A stretch of DNA of 64,000 nt from assembly GCF_900117415.1 (NCBI RefSeq), contig NZ_FPEI01000002.1:1-64000 (forward strand), given 5' to 3'. Shown here piece by piece: positions 26,385 to 36,759 of the stretch. Source of the stretch: Hyphomicrobium sp. CS1BSMeth3. GTDB taxonomy: Bacteria; Pseudomonadota; Alphaproteobacteria; Rhizobiales; Hyphomicrobiaceae. The notes beneath the pieces were generated by a model. That model searched no databases. It was not told the DNA's origin and saw only the letters and a program-made list of their open reading frames with translations. The position numbers were made by a program, and so were the translations under genes. Numbering within the stretch: position 1 is the stretch's first letter; each line of letters begins with the position of its first letter.

Positions 26385-26769
26385 TCTTGGGGGCGGGCGC
26401 AGAAGGCGCCGGGCCGCCGGGGCCGGGTGCTGCTGGCGGTGCCGGCGAGGCCCCGCCACCACTACCCGGCCTGTCGGGTGAATCGGGACCGTCGTAGTAG
26501 AGGAACCCGTCCTCTATGGCCACGATGTCCTCGGCCTCCACCTCGTACTCGTCTTCCTCGCCATCGTTGAGGCGAACGATGCACCCCTTCATGCAGACCT
26601 TGTCGAGCACCCCCATCGGCGGGATCGTATGCTCGGCGGTGGTCCCGCCCTCGGTGATCGTAACCTTGACGTCTTTGGTGTCGCGATTGGTGATGCTGGC
26701 GGCTTCGGCAGCGATGCTGCTCATGAGCAGCGCTGCCGCGCCAGACATCGAGACAAACCTCGATGGCAT
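26380..26769 (-). CDS. Small exported protein of unknown function with Pro/Ala-rich tail
   Basis: A 129-residue protein with a signal peptide (about 1-23; GAAALLMSSIAAEAA). A compact acidic domain follows (VKVTITEGGTTAEHTIPPMG, CMKGCIVRLNDGEEDEYEVE), with a CxxxC pair and a YYDGPDSP segment. The C-terminal 35 residues are Pro/Ala/Gly-rich and probably disordered. I recognise no family. Convergent with alaS and 39 codons upstream of nothing else on its strand; the histone-like gene precedes it and may share its transcript. Confidence 0.7.
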   Translation of the reverse strand: MPSRFVSMSGAAALLMSSIAAEAASITNRDTKDVKVTITEGGTTAEHTIPPMGVLDKVCMKGCIVRLNDGEEDEYEVEAEDIVAIEDGFLYYDGPDSPDRPGSGGGASPAPPAAPGPGGPAPSAPAPKN

Positions 26770-26808
26770 TTAGTGTCGCTCCGTTGCGTTAAGACAACGG
26801 AGATAGTC

Positions 26809-26985
26809 TTACCGCTTTGCGGCTTTCTTCGCACGCTTCACGGCGACCTTCTTGCCCGCCTTCTTGGCCGGCTTCTTGGCGGGCTTCTTCGCCGCCTTCT
26901 TCGCTACCTTCTTCGCAGCGGACTTCTTCTTTGCGCTCTTCGTCGCGACTTTCTTCGCCGCAGCCTTCTTCGCTCTCATTGCCAT
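26809..26985 (-). CDS. Histone H1-like Lys/Ala-rich DNA-binding peptide
   Basis: A 58-residue protein composed almost wholly of Lys and Ala with KKAAAKKVA-type repeats and no acidic residue. This is like the C-terminal tail of eukaryotic histone H1 and bacterial AlgP/HctB-type nucleoid proteins. It should bind DNA or RNA non-specifically. ATG 26985 is chosen because AAAGGAG lies 8 bases upstream; a longer in-frame extension (to 27087) has a different composition and is unlikely to be translated. Divergent from the LysR gene at 27146. Confidence 0.75.
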   Translation of the reverse strand: MAMRAKKAAAKKVATKSAKKKSAAKKVAKKAAKKPAKKPAKKAGKKVAVKRAKKAAKR

Positions 26986-27088
26986 TTGAAAGGCTCCTTT
27001 CCAGCTATTCAACTTGTAGTGTGGTGCCGATGCATCATCTAATGTGTGCAATGAATGAACATCGCAAACGCAAAATTTCGCTGTCATC

Positions 27089-27121
27089 TATCGATCATTT
27101 CGATACATCACGTCGATCGAC
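27089..27121 (+). promoter_or_regulatory. Probable LysR-type operator upstream of the LysR gene
   Basis: TATCGA-N5-TCGATA (27089-27105) contains an ATC-N9-GAT core typical of LysR autoregulatory sites and lies about 40 bases before the LysR start codon. A second palindrome GTCGATCGAC is at 27112-27121. Confidence 0.5.
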
Positions 27122-27145
27122 ATCACTTGAGCGAGATCACACACC

Positions 27146-27994
27146 ATGGACATCGCGCTCGCACGCACCTTTCTGATGATCGCTGAAACCGGCAGTTTCA
27201 TTGAAGCTGCGCGCCGCATGAACATCACGCAATCGACTGTCTCGTCGCGCGTGCGCAACTTGGAATCGCTGCTTGGCCGTCAGCTCTTCGAGCGTTCGAA
27301 GGTCGGCGCGCAGATCACGCCGGCCGGCGAACAGTTCCAGAAACACGCACTCGCCATGGTGCGTGTATGGCAACAAGCCCAGCTAGATGTGGGTTTTTCG
27401 GGCCAACACGACCAGCATCTCGCAGTCGGCGCAGAAGCGGCGCTGTGGCAGGGACTGCTCATCTCCTGGATCGCAAACCTCAAGGCCGACTACCCCGAGC
27501 TCGCGCTCACGGCGGTCACCGATACGGGGCCGATGCTCACGCAACGCCTGCTCGATGGCACGCTCGACGTTGCCGTCGTTTACCAGCCGCTGCAGTCGCC
27601 GGGGCTTCTGATCGAGCATCTCTTCGAGGAAGAACTCGTGCTCGTGTCGGGTGGAAGAGGCGACGCGCGACGGCGAACGGACGACTACATTCTTGTGGAT
27701 TGGGGCCCGGACTTCCGCGAAGACCACGCCATTGCCTTCCCAAAACGGGCCGGCGCGCGACTCACTCTCGACATCGGACCGCTCGCCATCGACTACGTTC
27801 TCAACAGCGAAGGCTCGGGCTATCTGCCCTATCGTCTCGTGCGCGGACACCTCTCGCGCGGGCGCCTGAAGCTCGTCGCGCGTGCCCGCCGCTTCAGTGT
27901 GCCGGTGGGGGCCCTCTATCCCGAAGCGCGAGAGGAATCCGAGTTCGCCCCCATCCTCGACAGCCTTCGCGCCCGCGTCGCCCGGCTTGCTTGA
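27146..27994 (+). CDS. LysR family transcriptional regulator
   Basis: A 282-residue LysR regulator. The N-terminal winged helix (about 1-60) is clear: LARTFLMIAETGSFIEAARRMNITQSTVSSRVRNLESLLGR (given here as a region, residues 5-45 or so). The remainder is the substrate-binding effector domain. It is the first gene before six co-directional metabolic genes starting at 28060, so it likely controls them in response to a pathway metabolite. An ATC-N9-GAT palindrome precedes it. Confidence 0.92.
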   Translation: MDIALARTFLMIAETGSFIEAARRMNITQSTVSSRVRNLESLLGRQLFERSKVGAQITPAGEQFQKHALAMVRVWQQAQLDVGFSGQHDQHLAVGAEAALWQGLLISWIANLKADYPELALTAVTDTGPMLTQRLLDGTLDVAVVYQPLQSPGLLIEHLFEEELVLVSGGRGDARRRTDDYILVDWGPDFREDHAIAFPKRAGARLTLDIGPLAIDYVLNSEGSGYLPYRLVRGHLSRGRLKLVARARRFSVPVGALYPEAREESEFAPILDSLRARVARLA

Positions 27995-28059
27995 TCATTG
28001 TCCACTAAGCTGCGCCACGTCCTGCTCGCTCAAACCACAAACAAACGAGGAACGTCCCA

Positions 28060-28776
28060 ATGACAGCGCTTACGCCCGAGAACCGCGAGAAGCTCAGGAA
28101 GATCAGCGTCGCCACGATCACGACGGCGCTCTTCAAGCGCAACCTCCGCAATCAGTTCATCCAGGATGTGCGCCCGGTCGGCACAAAGGCGCCGCAGATG
28201 GTCGGCGAGGCCTACACACTGCGCTACATTCCGGCGCGCGAGGATCTCGACCACATCGGCGTCTTCGAGGACCGCTCACACCCGCAGCGCCGCACGATCG
28301 AGGAGTGCCCGCCGGGTCACGTGCTCGTGATCGACAGTCGCAAGGATGCAAGGGCAGCTTCCGCAGGCGGCATCTTGGTCACGCGGCTCATGATGCGCGG
28401 CGCGGCCGGCATCGTTACGGACGGCGGCTTTCGCGATTGTCCCGAGATCGCCGAGATGGCCTTCCCCGTGTATCAGAACCGCCCCGCACCTCCGACCAAC
28501 CTCACGCGCCAGCGCGCCGTCGACATCAACGTGCCGATCGGCTGCGGCGATGCGCCCGTCTTTCCCGGGGACATCATCGTGGGTGATGGCGAAGGCGTGG
28601 TGGTCATCCCCGCGCATCTTGCCAACGAGATCGCCGAGGAGGGCCACGAGATGACGGCCTACGAGGACTTCGTCATGGAGAAGGTGCGCGAAGGGCGCGG
28701 CATCTTCGGTCTCTATCCTGGCGGGCCGGAGACCAAGGCCGAGTTCGCCGCGTGGCGCAAGGCGAACGGGCGCTGA
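28060..28776 (+). CDS. RraA family protein (HMG aldolase / oxaloacetate decarboxylase-like)
   Basis: A 238-residue RraA-fold protein. The signature GAAGIVTDGGFRDCPEI contains the conserved DGxxRD residues that hold the metal and substrate in 4-hydroxy-4-methyl-2-oxoglutarate aldolases. DIIVGDGEGVVVIPAHLA is the second conserved block. With catabolic neighbours, an aldolase or decarboxylase role on a 2-oxo acid is more likely than RNase E regulation. It follows the LysR gene by 65 bases and precedes an unknown gene by 16 bases. Confidence 0.88.
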   Translation: MTALTPENREKLRKISVATITTALFKRNLRNQFIQDVRPVGTKAPQMVGEAYTLRYIPAREDLDHIGVFEDRSHPQRRTIEECPPGHVLVIDSRKDARAASAGGILVTRLMMRGAAGIVTDGGFRDCPEIAEMAFPVYQNRPAPPTNLTRQRAVDINVPIGCGDAPVFPGDIIVGDGEGVVVIPAHLANEIAEEGHEMTAYEDFVMEKVREGRGIFGLYPGGPETKAEFAAWRKANGR

Positions 28777-28792
28777 GAGCAGGAAGAGACCA

Positions 28793-29893
28793 ATGGCCGA
28801 GCAAACTTCCGGAGCTGGGCTTGTCCAGGGCGTACCGCCAGCCGAACGCGCGCCCCGCGCCGTCGCGGACCTCTATCATGCCTATTTCACCGGCCTGATC
28901 CTGACGCTCGTCAGCCGGCGCGGCAGCGGCGATGCGGCGCGCTGGATGCACGCCGTGTTCCGCCATCAGCATCACGAGAAATTCCTCTCGAGCTTCGAGA
29001 AGCTTGGCCTCTCCGGGATGCCGCACGCGGTGGCCTGCGCGGCTTATCATTACCTCTCGAACAGCATTGGCGGCGTCGGCGTCGAGTTCATGAAGGAGAG
29101 CGACCGCAAGGCGTGGGTACGTTTTGTTCCGCCGCGCTGGATCTACATGGGCGCGGCCATCTGCGGTGTGCCGAGCGAGGTCTCGCGCGGCTTTCTCACC
29201 GGCTGGTACGCGCAGAACGGTGTGTCGCTGAAGAACCCGCGGCTTGGGTTCGTGTGCACGGCGCAGACGGTCGATGGCCAGCACGGGCTCGCCGGCTACT
29301 TCATGGAGTACGACCACGATCTCGCCCCCGAGGAGCGGCTCGTCTTCCGTCCGGGCGAGATACCGCCGCCCTTCGATCCTGATGCGGCGCCGCGCCTCCC
29401 CGCAGGCGATTGGACATCCGAGCGCCTAGCGCGCGCCTATCGCAACTACGCCATGGAGTACGTCCGCTCGGGCCTGCCGCGGCTCATGGAGCTGTTCGGC
29501 GAGACCGAAGGTGCGCACCTCGGCCACCTCACCGGCCGCATGATTGGCGCACAGTTGTATAAGGACATCGCGAACGCGGCCGGCGTTCAGAACGATGATG
29601 CCGAAGCGCTGGCGCAGCTCCTGGCGTGGATTGCAGAGGGCGAAGGCGACAGCGCGAGCATCACGCGCGATGGCGACAGCGTGCTGCTCTCACGTACGGG
29701 CTGGCGGCTCATGCGCGGTATCGCCAATCCTTCTCAAGGCGTGCTCGAAGCCTGGAACGGCCTCATCGAGGGCCTCGCCATGGTGCACAATCGCTTCCTG
29801 ACGATTGATCTCATCGCCCGCGTCGATCACGGCGCGCCGCAGACCGTCTGGCGCATTCAGCAGCGGCCGCACGGAGCGATCGTGATCGCGTAA
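28793..29893 (+). CDS. Conserved hypothetical protein in the LysR-RraA catabolic cluster
   Basis: A 366-residue soluble protein with no signal peptide. It has an alpha-helical, His- and Trp-rich N-terminal half (AVFRHQHHEKFLSSFEKLGL, MPHAVACAAYHYLSNSIGGV, GFLTGWYAQNGVSLKNPRLGFV). I do not recognise the family with confidence; the mixture of HHEKF and a C-terminal helical half could suggest a hydrolase or binding protein. It starts 16 bases after the RraA-like gene behind a GGAAGAG site, so it belongs to the same operon and probably the same pathway. Confidence 0.7.
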   Translation: MAEQTSGAGLVQGVPPAERAPRAVADLYHAYFTGLILTLVSRRGSGDAARWMHAVFRHQHHEKFLSSFEKLGLSGMPHAVACAAYHYLSNSIGGVGVEFMKESDRKAWVRFVPPRWIYMGAAICGVPSEVSRGFLTGWYAQNGVSLKNPRLGFVCTAQTVDGQHGLAGYFMEYDHDLAPEERLVFRPGEIPPPFDPDAAPRLPAGDWTSERLARAYRNYAMEYVRSGLPRLMELFGETEGAHLGHLTGRMIGAQLYKDIANAAGVQNDDAEALAQLLAWIAEGEGDSASITRDGDSVLLSRTGWRLMRGIANPSQGVLEAWNGLIEGLAMVHNRFLTIDLIARVDHGAPQTVWRIQQRPHGAIVIA

Positions 29894-30016
29894 TCGCCGC
29901 CGGCAGTCCCGAGCCATGCGGCAGTGATCCGCGCGGGCCCGCCAATTGGCACTTGTCGCACCCGCCAGCGAGCGCTTACTCACTTCAGCAACAAAACAAG
30001 AGAGGAGCCGCCCGCC

Positions 30017-31168
30017 ATGCCGGAGTTCCGCTTCGAGCCGGTGGACATGCCGCCGGCCGCAACGCATCTCAGAGCCGAGGTGCGCGCCTTCCTCGATGAG
30101 GAGAAGGCCAAGGGCACCTTCACGCCGACCGTCGGCGCCATGGTCGCGGCCGATCCTTCCTTCAGCGCACGGCTTGGCGCCCGCGGCTATCTTGGTATGA
30201 CATGGCCCAAAGAGTACGGCGGGCACGAGCGCTCGGCACTGGAGCGCTACGTCGTCGTCGAGGAGTTGCTGGCGGCCGGATCGCCCGTCATGGCGCACTG
30301 GATTGCCGACCGCCAGAGCGGCCCGCAGATCCGCAAGCATGGCGCCGAGCGCGTGAAGAAGATGATCCTGCCCGAGATCGCGGCGGGCCGCTGCTTCTTC
30401 GCCATCGGCATGAGCGAGCCGGATACGGGCTCGGACCTCGCCAGCGTCAAGACGCGCGCCGTGCCCGTCGAGGGCGGCTTCCGCGTCACGGGCCGCAAGG
30501 TGTGGACGAGCTACGCGCACATGGCGCACTACGTCATTGCCCTCGTACGCACGGGCGGGCGTCCCGAGGACCGCCACGTCGGCCTCACGCAGCTCATCAT
30601 CGACATGAAATCGCCGGGCATCGAGGTGCGCCCGATCATCAACGTCTACGGCTCGCACGAGTTCAACGAGGTGACCTTCGACGATGTGTTCGTGCCGGAG
30701 GACATGAGCGTCGGCGGCATCGGCAATGGCTGGGCCATGGTGACCTCGGAGCTGGCCTTCGAGCGCTCGGGGCCGGACCGCTTCATGTCGACCTATCCCC
30801 TGCTCGTCGAAGCCTTTCGCGAGATCGGCGAGAGCCCGAATGCGAGCGAGGCCGCGGAGCTTGGCCGCCTCGTCGCGCATCTGGCGACGCTCCGGCGCAT
30901 GTCGACCTCCATTGCGGGAATGCTCAACGAGGGCAAATCGCCGGTCACGGAGGCGGCGCTCGTGAAGGACCTCGGCACGACCTTCGAGCAGTCCATCCCC
31001 GAGATCACGCGGCGATTGCTGCCGCTCGAGCCGCGCGGTGGCGGCAACGGACAGGTCTATGACGGCCTTCAGCAGCTCGCGCAGATGCAGGCGCCCTGCT
31101 ACTCGATCCGCGGCGGCACGCGCGAAATTCTGCGCGGCATGATTGCACGGGGGCTCGGCCTCAGATGA
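30017..31168 (+). CDS. Acyl-CoA dehydrogenase family protein (first of pair)
   Basis: A 383-residue acyl-CoA dehydrogenase-fold flavoprotein. Typical segments are GYLGMTWPKEYGGHERS, FFAIGMSEPDTGSDLASVKT, GFRVTGRKVWTSYAHMAHY and the C-terminal SIRGGTREILRGMIARGLGL. ATG 30017 is chosen by the AGAGGAG site and family length. Its stop overlaps the next acyl-CoA dehydrogenase gene by 4 bp. Such adjacent pairs often encode two unlike subunits of a heteromeric enzyme that oxidises unusual acyl-CoAs. Confidence 0.9.
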   Translation: MPEFRFEPVDMPPAATHLRAEVRAFLDEEKAKGTFTPTVGAMVAADPSFSARLGARGYLGMTWPKEYGGHERSALERYVVVEELLAAGSPVMAHWIADRQSGPQIRKHGAERVKKMILPEIAAGRCFFAIGMSEPDTGSDLASVKTRAVPVEGGFRVTGRKVWTSYAHMAHYVIALVRTGGRPEDRHVGLTQLIIDMKSPGIEVRPIINVYGSHEFNEVTFDDVFVPEDMSVGGIGNGWAMVTSELAFERSGPDRFMSTYPLLVEAFREIGESPNASEAAELGRLVAHLATLRRMSTSIAGMLNEGKSPVTEAALVKDLGTTFEQSIPEITRRLLPLEPRGGGNGQVYDGLQQLAQMQAPCYSIRGGTREILRGMIARGLGLR

Positions 31169-32175
31169 GCAACGAAACCGAAGACGGCGTGCGCGACCTC
31201 ATGCTGCGGTCACTGGATCGCATCGTGGAGGAAAAGGCCGAGGGTGCGGCGCAGAAAGCCGATGGCAAGCCGGGTTTTCCGGCGGCCCTGTGGACGGCAC
31301 TCGAAGAAGCGGGGATGACCGCGCTCGGCGAGGAGAACGAGGGTGATCTCGGGCTTGGCAATGCCGCGGCGCTCATCGAGCGGGCGGCCTACCACACGCT
31401 GCCCGTGCCGCTCGCCGAGACCATCCTGGCCCGCCGGCTGCTCGCCAAGGCAGGTATCGATATTCCCGATGGTGCCCTCTCTGTGGCGCCGCCATCGGCC
31501 AATCGCGATGGCAAGGCCGCAGGCGTGCCCTGGGCGGGCTCGGTGGCGGGCGTGGTCGTGGTGACCAGCCCCGATACGCTCGCCCTGGTCGATGCGCGTG
31601 GGGCGTCGTCGCCGGGCTTCAACATGGCCGGCGAGCCGCGTCAGACCATCGATCTCGCCCGCGCCAAGGTCGTGGCTTCGGCCAAGCTCGCCGAGGCGGC
31701 CAAAATTGCGGAAGCCGAGGGCGCACTGATCCGCGCCGTGCAGATGTCGGGCGCCATGTCGCGCGTGCTGGAGCACGGGCTCACCTGGGCCAATGACCGC
31801 GTCCAGTTCGGCCGGCCCATTGCCCGCTTCCAGGCCATCCAGCATCTCATGGCGGAGCTCGCCGCCGAAGGCGCCGCGGGCAGCGCATCGGCCCTCATGG
31901 CCGTCGAAGCCATGGCCGAGCGCGGCGATCGTCTCTCTGCTGCCATTGCCAAGGCGCGCACGGGCGAGGCGGCGGGTCGCGTGTGTGCCATCGCGCACGA
32001 GGTGTTCGGCGCCATGGGCTTCACGCAGGAGCATACGCTCCACTATGCGACGCGGCGGCTCTGGAGCTGGCGCAACGAGTTCGGCTCCGAGGTGCAGTGG
32101 CAGGCGGAGATCGGGCGCACGATCGCGGCCGGCGGTGCCGATAATCTCTGGGCGACGCTGACGGCGCATGGCTGA
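31165..32175 (+). CDS. Acyl-CoA dehydrogenase family protein (second of pair)
   Basis: A 336-residue, shorter and more divergent acyl-CoA dehydrogenase homologue. The C-terminal helical domain is clear (SHGLTWANDRVQFGRP-like segment EHGLTWANDRVQFGRPI, AHEVFGAMGFTQEHTLHYATRRL). The middle beta-domain is reduced and Ala-rich, lacking the usual TEP/GSD substrate motif. This fits a partner subunit for the preceding dehydrogenase rather than an independent enzyme. Translation is coupled through an ATGA overlap. Confidence 0.85.
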   Translation: MSNETEDGVRDLMLRSLDRIVEEKAEGAAQKADGKPGFPAALWTALEEAGMTALGEENEGDLGLGNAAALIERAAYHTLPVPLAETILARRLLAKAGIDIPDGALSVAPPSANRDGKAAGVPWAGSVAGVVVVTSPDTLALVDARGASSPGFNMAGEPRQTIDLARAKVVASAKLAEAAKIAEAEGALIRAVQMSGAMSRVLEHGLTWANDRVQFGRPIARFQAIQHLMAELAAEGAAGSASALMAVEAMAERGDRLSAAIAKARTGEAAGRVCAIAHEVFGAMGFTQEHTLHYATRRLWSWRNEFGSEVQWQAEIGRTIAAGGADNLWATLTAHG

Positions 32176-32309
32176 CGGGCGCTCGGCCGTCCTTGTACGG
32201 CCGAGAAAGCCCTTGCGCGAGCCGACCACGGCCCGCCAACTTAGACATATGAAATGACGTGGTTCACGCCCACGAGAGGCGAAGGCATACGCGCGGGAGG
32301 AAAAGAAAC

Positions 32310-33284
32310 ATGAAAGTTCTCATCATCGGCGGCGCCGGCATGGTCGGGCGCAAGCTCGCGGAACGCCTTGCCAAGGAGGGCAAGCTCGGCAGCAAGGCCA
32401 TTTCCTCGCTCGCGCTCTATGATGTCGTGCCACCGCAGAAGCCGGCCGGCGCCTCATTCCCAGTCGAGATCTCGACCGGCGATCTTCCCGCGCCCGGCGA
32501 GACCGACAAGCTCGTCGCCGGCAGGCCTGATGTGATCTTCCATCTGGCCGCGATCGTCTCCGGCGAGGCCGAGCAGGACTTCGACAAGGGCTATCGCATC
32601 AATCTGCAGGGCACCATGAACCTGCTCGACAGCGTGCGCCGCGCCGGCAACAAGCCGCGCCTCGTCTTCACGAGCTCGATCGCGGTGTTCGGTGCGCCCT
32701 TCCCGGAGAAGATCGGCGACGAGTTCTTCCAGACGCCGCTCACGTCCTACGGCACGCAGAAGGCCATCGGCGAGCTTCTGATTTCAGACTACACGCGCAA
32801 AGGCCTCCTCGACGGCGTCTCGATCCGCCTGCCGACCATATGCGTGCGCCCGGGCGCGCCGAACAAGGCGGCTTCCGGCTTCTTCTCGAACATCATGCGC
32901 GAGCCGCTGGCCGGCAAGGAAGCCGTGCTTCCCGTCTCCGAGGACGTGCGCCATTGGCACGCCTCGCCGCGCGCCGCGACGGGCTTCCTGATCCATGCCG
33001 CCACCATCGACGGCGAGAAGCTTGGAGCCCGCCGCGCGCTCTCCATGCCCGGCCTTTCCGTCACGGTCGGTGAGCAGATCGAGGCCTTGCGCAAAGTGGC
33101 CGGCGACAAGGTCGTCGCGCGCATCAAGCGTGAGCCGGATGCCTTCATCCAGGGCATTGTCGCGGGCTGGCCGCGCAATTTCGATACGCGCCGCGCGCTC
33201 GAGCTCGGCTTCAAGCCCGATGCGAGCTTCGAGGAGATCATCCGCATTCACATAGAGGACGAACTCGGCGGCAAGATCGCCTGA
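32310..33284 (+). CDS. NAD-dependent epimerase/dehydratase family protein, D-erythronate dehydrogenase-like
   Basis: A 324-residue extended short-chain dehydrogenase. The Rossmann motif GGAGMVGRKLAERL is at residues 7-20, the cofactor loop HLAAIVSGEAEQDFD follows, then SS upstream of the SYGTQKAIGE catalytic Tyr-xxx-Lys. The overall sequence resembles DenD, which oxidises D-erythronate to 2-oxo-tetronate in four-carbon sugar acid catabolism. That specificity is from memory and moderate. GGGAGG lies 8 bases before ATG 32310. Confidence 0.85.
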   Translation: MKVLIIGGAGMVGRKLAERLAKEGKLGSKAISSLALYDVVPPQKPAGASFPVEISTGDLPAPGETDKLVAGRPDVIFHLAAIVSGEAEQDFDKGYRINLQGTMNLLDSVRRAGNKPRLVFTSSIAVFGAPFPEKIGDEFFQTPLTSYGTQKAIGELLISDYTRKGLLDGVSIRLPTICVRPGAPNKAASGFFSNIMREPLAGKEAVLPVSEDVRHWHASPRAATGFLIHAATIDGEKLGARRALSMPGLSVTVGEQIEALRKVAGDKVVARIKREPDAFIQGIVAGWPRNFDTRRALELGFKPDASFEEIIRIHIEDELGGKIA

Positions 33285-33329
33285 ACGATCATCCGCGCCA
33301 CACGAAAACAAGAGACCGAGGACGAGATC

Positions 33330-34289
33330 ATGAGCAACAAGCTGCAGGCCCTGCTGTATCTGTCGAACCCCAAGCCGTACCTGGAAAGGCTCGCTGCGGA
33401 CGGGCTCAACGAGCGCGTCGACTTCAAAGTGATCGCCGCCGGCGAACAGGCAACGGACGACGATCTTGCAAAAGCCGAGATCCTTTTCGCACCGGGCGTG
33501 CCGCCGGGCACGCTCTCGAAAATGCCGCGCCTCAAGGTCATTCAGTCGCTCACGGCGGGCGTCGATCATTGGCTCGCGCGCAAGGATCTGAAGCCGGAGC
33601 ACACGCTGATCGCCGCGCGTGGCACGCATCGCATCCAGGTGCCCGAGAACATTCTCGGCGCGCTCTTCCACATCACCAAACGCTATCATCAGATCGCGCT
33701 CAATCAGGCCGAGAGCCACTGGCAGCGCAGCGTCTCCGATACGCTTGCCGGCAAGACGCTCGGTATTCTGGGTCTCGGCGCCATCGGCCAGCAGCTCGCG
33801 ATGAAGGCCTCGGCCCTCGAGATGCGCGTCATCGGCACGAAGCGGACGCCTGAGCCTGTTACGGGCGTCGATAAGGTCTATGGCTTCAATGAAACCGATA
33901 AGGTGCTGGCCGAAAGCGACTATGTCGTCGTCCTGCTGCCAGTGACGCCGCTCACCGAGAATTTCTTGAACACGACGCAAATTGCAAAGATGAAGCCGAG
34001 CGCCTGGCTCATCAACTTCGCGCGCGGCGCCATCATCGTCGACGACGACCTCATTGCGGCGGTGAAGGCGAAGACGATCGCGGGTGCTGTACTGGATGTG
34101 TTCCGCACCGAGCCGCTGCCGCCCGAACATCCCTTCTGGAAAACGCCGGGGATCTCGGTGCTCCCGCACATCGGTGGCTATCATCCGCAACGCGATAGCT
34201 GGGTCGCCGAGCTGCTCGCGGACAACATTCGCCGGCATCTGGATGGCCAACCGCTGCGTGAAGTCGTCGACCGCGAACGGGGTTATTGA
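33330..34289 (+). CDS. D-2-hydroxyacid dehydrogenase
   Basis: A 319-residue NAD(P)-dependent 2-hydroxyacid dehydrogenase. Rossmann motif LGLGAIGQQLAMKA near residue 150, catalytic Arg in FARGAIIVDDDL and catalytic His in LPHIGGYHP are present; NAD-binding follows the usual two-lobed layout. It would interconvert a 2-oxo acid and a D-2-hydroxy acid. Last of the six co-directional genes following the LysR regulator. The N-terminal lobe is divergent, so substrate is not assigned. Confidence 0.9.
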   Translation: MSNKLQALLYLSNPKPYLERLAADGLNERVDFKVIAAGEQATDDDLAKAEILFAPGVPPGTLSKMPRLKVIQSLTAGVDHWLARKDLKPEHTLIAARGTHRIQVPENILGALFHITKRYHQIALNQAESHWQRSVSDTLAGKTLGILGLGAIGQQLAMKASALEMRVIGTKRTPEPVTGVDKVYGFNETDKVLAESDYVVVLLPVTPLTENFLNTTQIAKMKPSAWLINFARGAIIVDDDLIAAVKAKTIAGAVLDVFRTEPLPPEHPFWKTPGISVLPHIGGYHPQRDSWVAELLADNIRRHLDGQPLREVVDRERGY

Positions 34290-34597
34290 GTATCGCCGTC
34301 GCGGGCCGAATGGGCGCACAAATGGCGGCGAAGTGTCGCGTCGCGAGACATGCCTAATTTGCGCCCCGATGCGGCAAGACGGCACCGAAAGCGAGCGTTG
34401 ATGTGGCCGCCGGGCCGTGCTAGACGAACGGCCGTCTTTCTGAACATGGCGCCGCCGGTATTGCAGCCGCGTGGGCGCCGTGGTCTATCCCCACGCATGA
34501 GGGGCGGCTTTCACCCGACGGGGCCGGCCGCGCATGGGTTCAGCGCCGGTCACGCGGCGCAGATGTTGAGCATTATGAGAGGGGCAGAGCGCGACCA
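34290..34597. other. Spacer with the ATP synthase operon promoter region
   Basis: About 308 bases between the hydroxyacid dehydrogenase and atpH. No gene is supported. It should contain the atp operon promoter and leader; several G+C inverted repeats occur (for example around 34408-34440). Confidence 0.5.
34398..34426 (+). promoter_or_regulatory. Possible promoter of the atpHAGDC operon
   Basis: TTGATG (34398-34403) and TAGACG (34421-34426) are separated by 17 bases. The -35 match is good and the -10 match is poor. It lies about 170 bases upstream of atpH. Confidence 0.3.
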
Positions 34598-35157
34598 GTG
34601 GCCACGGACGACACCATAGCAGGGGGCGTGGCAGGTCGCTACGCATCGGCCCTGTTCGACCTCGCCGAGGAAGCCAATCAGGTCCGGCAGGTAGAGGCGG
34701 ATCTGAAGTCGCTTCAGAGCCTGCTCGATGAGAGCGCCGACCTCAAGCGCATGGTCAGGAGCCCCGTGTTCTCGAGCGAGGAACAGGGCCGCGCCATTGC
34801 CGCCGTTGCAGAGAAGAGCGGTCTCGCGCCGCTCGTCGTGAACTTCCTCAAGGTGCTGGCTCGCAACCGGCGCCTTTTTGCACTCAATGAAATGATCCGC
34901 ACGTTCCTCGCGCTCGCCGCCCGCCAGCGCGGCGAGGTCAATGCCGAGGTCGCGACCGCCTATCCCCTGAGCGATGAGCAGCTTGCCGCGCTCAAGGAGA
35001 CGCTCCGTGCCACTGCCGGCAAGGACGTCCAACTGATCACCAAGGTCGACGCAACGCTGCTCGGCGGGCTCATCGTCAAGATGGGCTCGCGCATGATCGA
35101 CAGCTCGCTTCGCACCAAGCTCACGTCACTCAAGACCGCCATGAAAGAGGTCCGCTG

Positions 35158-35158
<1 letters not shown>
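34598..35158 (+). CDS. atpH: ATP synthase F1 delta subunit
   Basis: A 186-residue F1 delta subunit, part of the peripheral stalk linking F1 to the b subunits. N-terminal helical domain [17 protein letters not shown] and the C-terminal block [23 protein letters not shown] (partial motif [14 protein letters not shown]) are typical. It starts with GTG at 34598. The stop shares one base with the atpA start (TGATG). First gene of the operon. Confidence 0.95.
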
Positions 35159-36687
<1,529 letters not shown>

Positions 36688-36694
36688 TGGTGCC

Positions 36695-36714
36695 CCCGGC
36701 CCCAACGGGCCGGG
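36695..36714 (+). repeat. Stable hairpin between atpA and atpG
   Basis: A perfect 8-bp stem CCCGGCCC (36695-36702) and GGGCCGGG (36707-36714) with loop CAAC, 8 bases after the atpA stop. There is no T-run, so it is more likely an mRNA processing or stability structure than a terminator. Confidence 0.65.
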
Positions 36715-36759
36715 CTCAACTGAGACAGGGCCCAACCAAGACAGGGTAGCCGCGACGTC

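Noticed and set aside
30017-32175. Treating the two acyl-CoA dehydrogenase genes as one split gene
   Set aside because: Each has its own complete N- and C-terminal blocks and the junction is a clean ATGA overlap.
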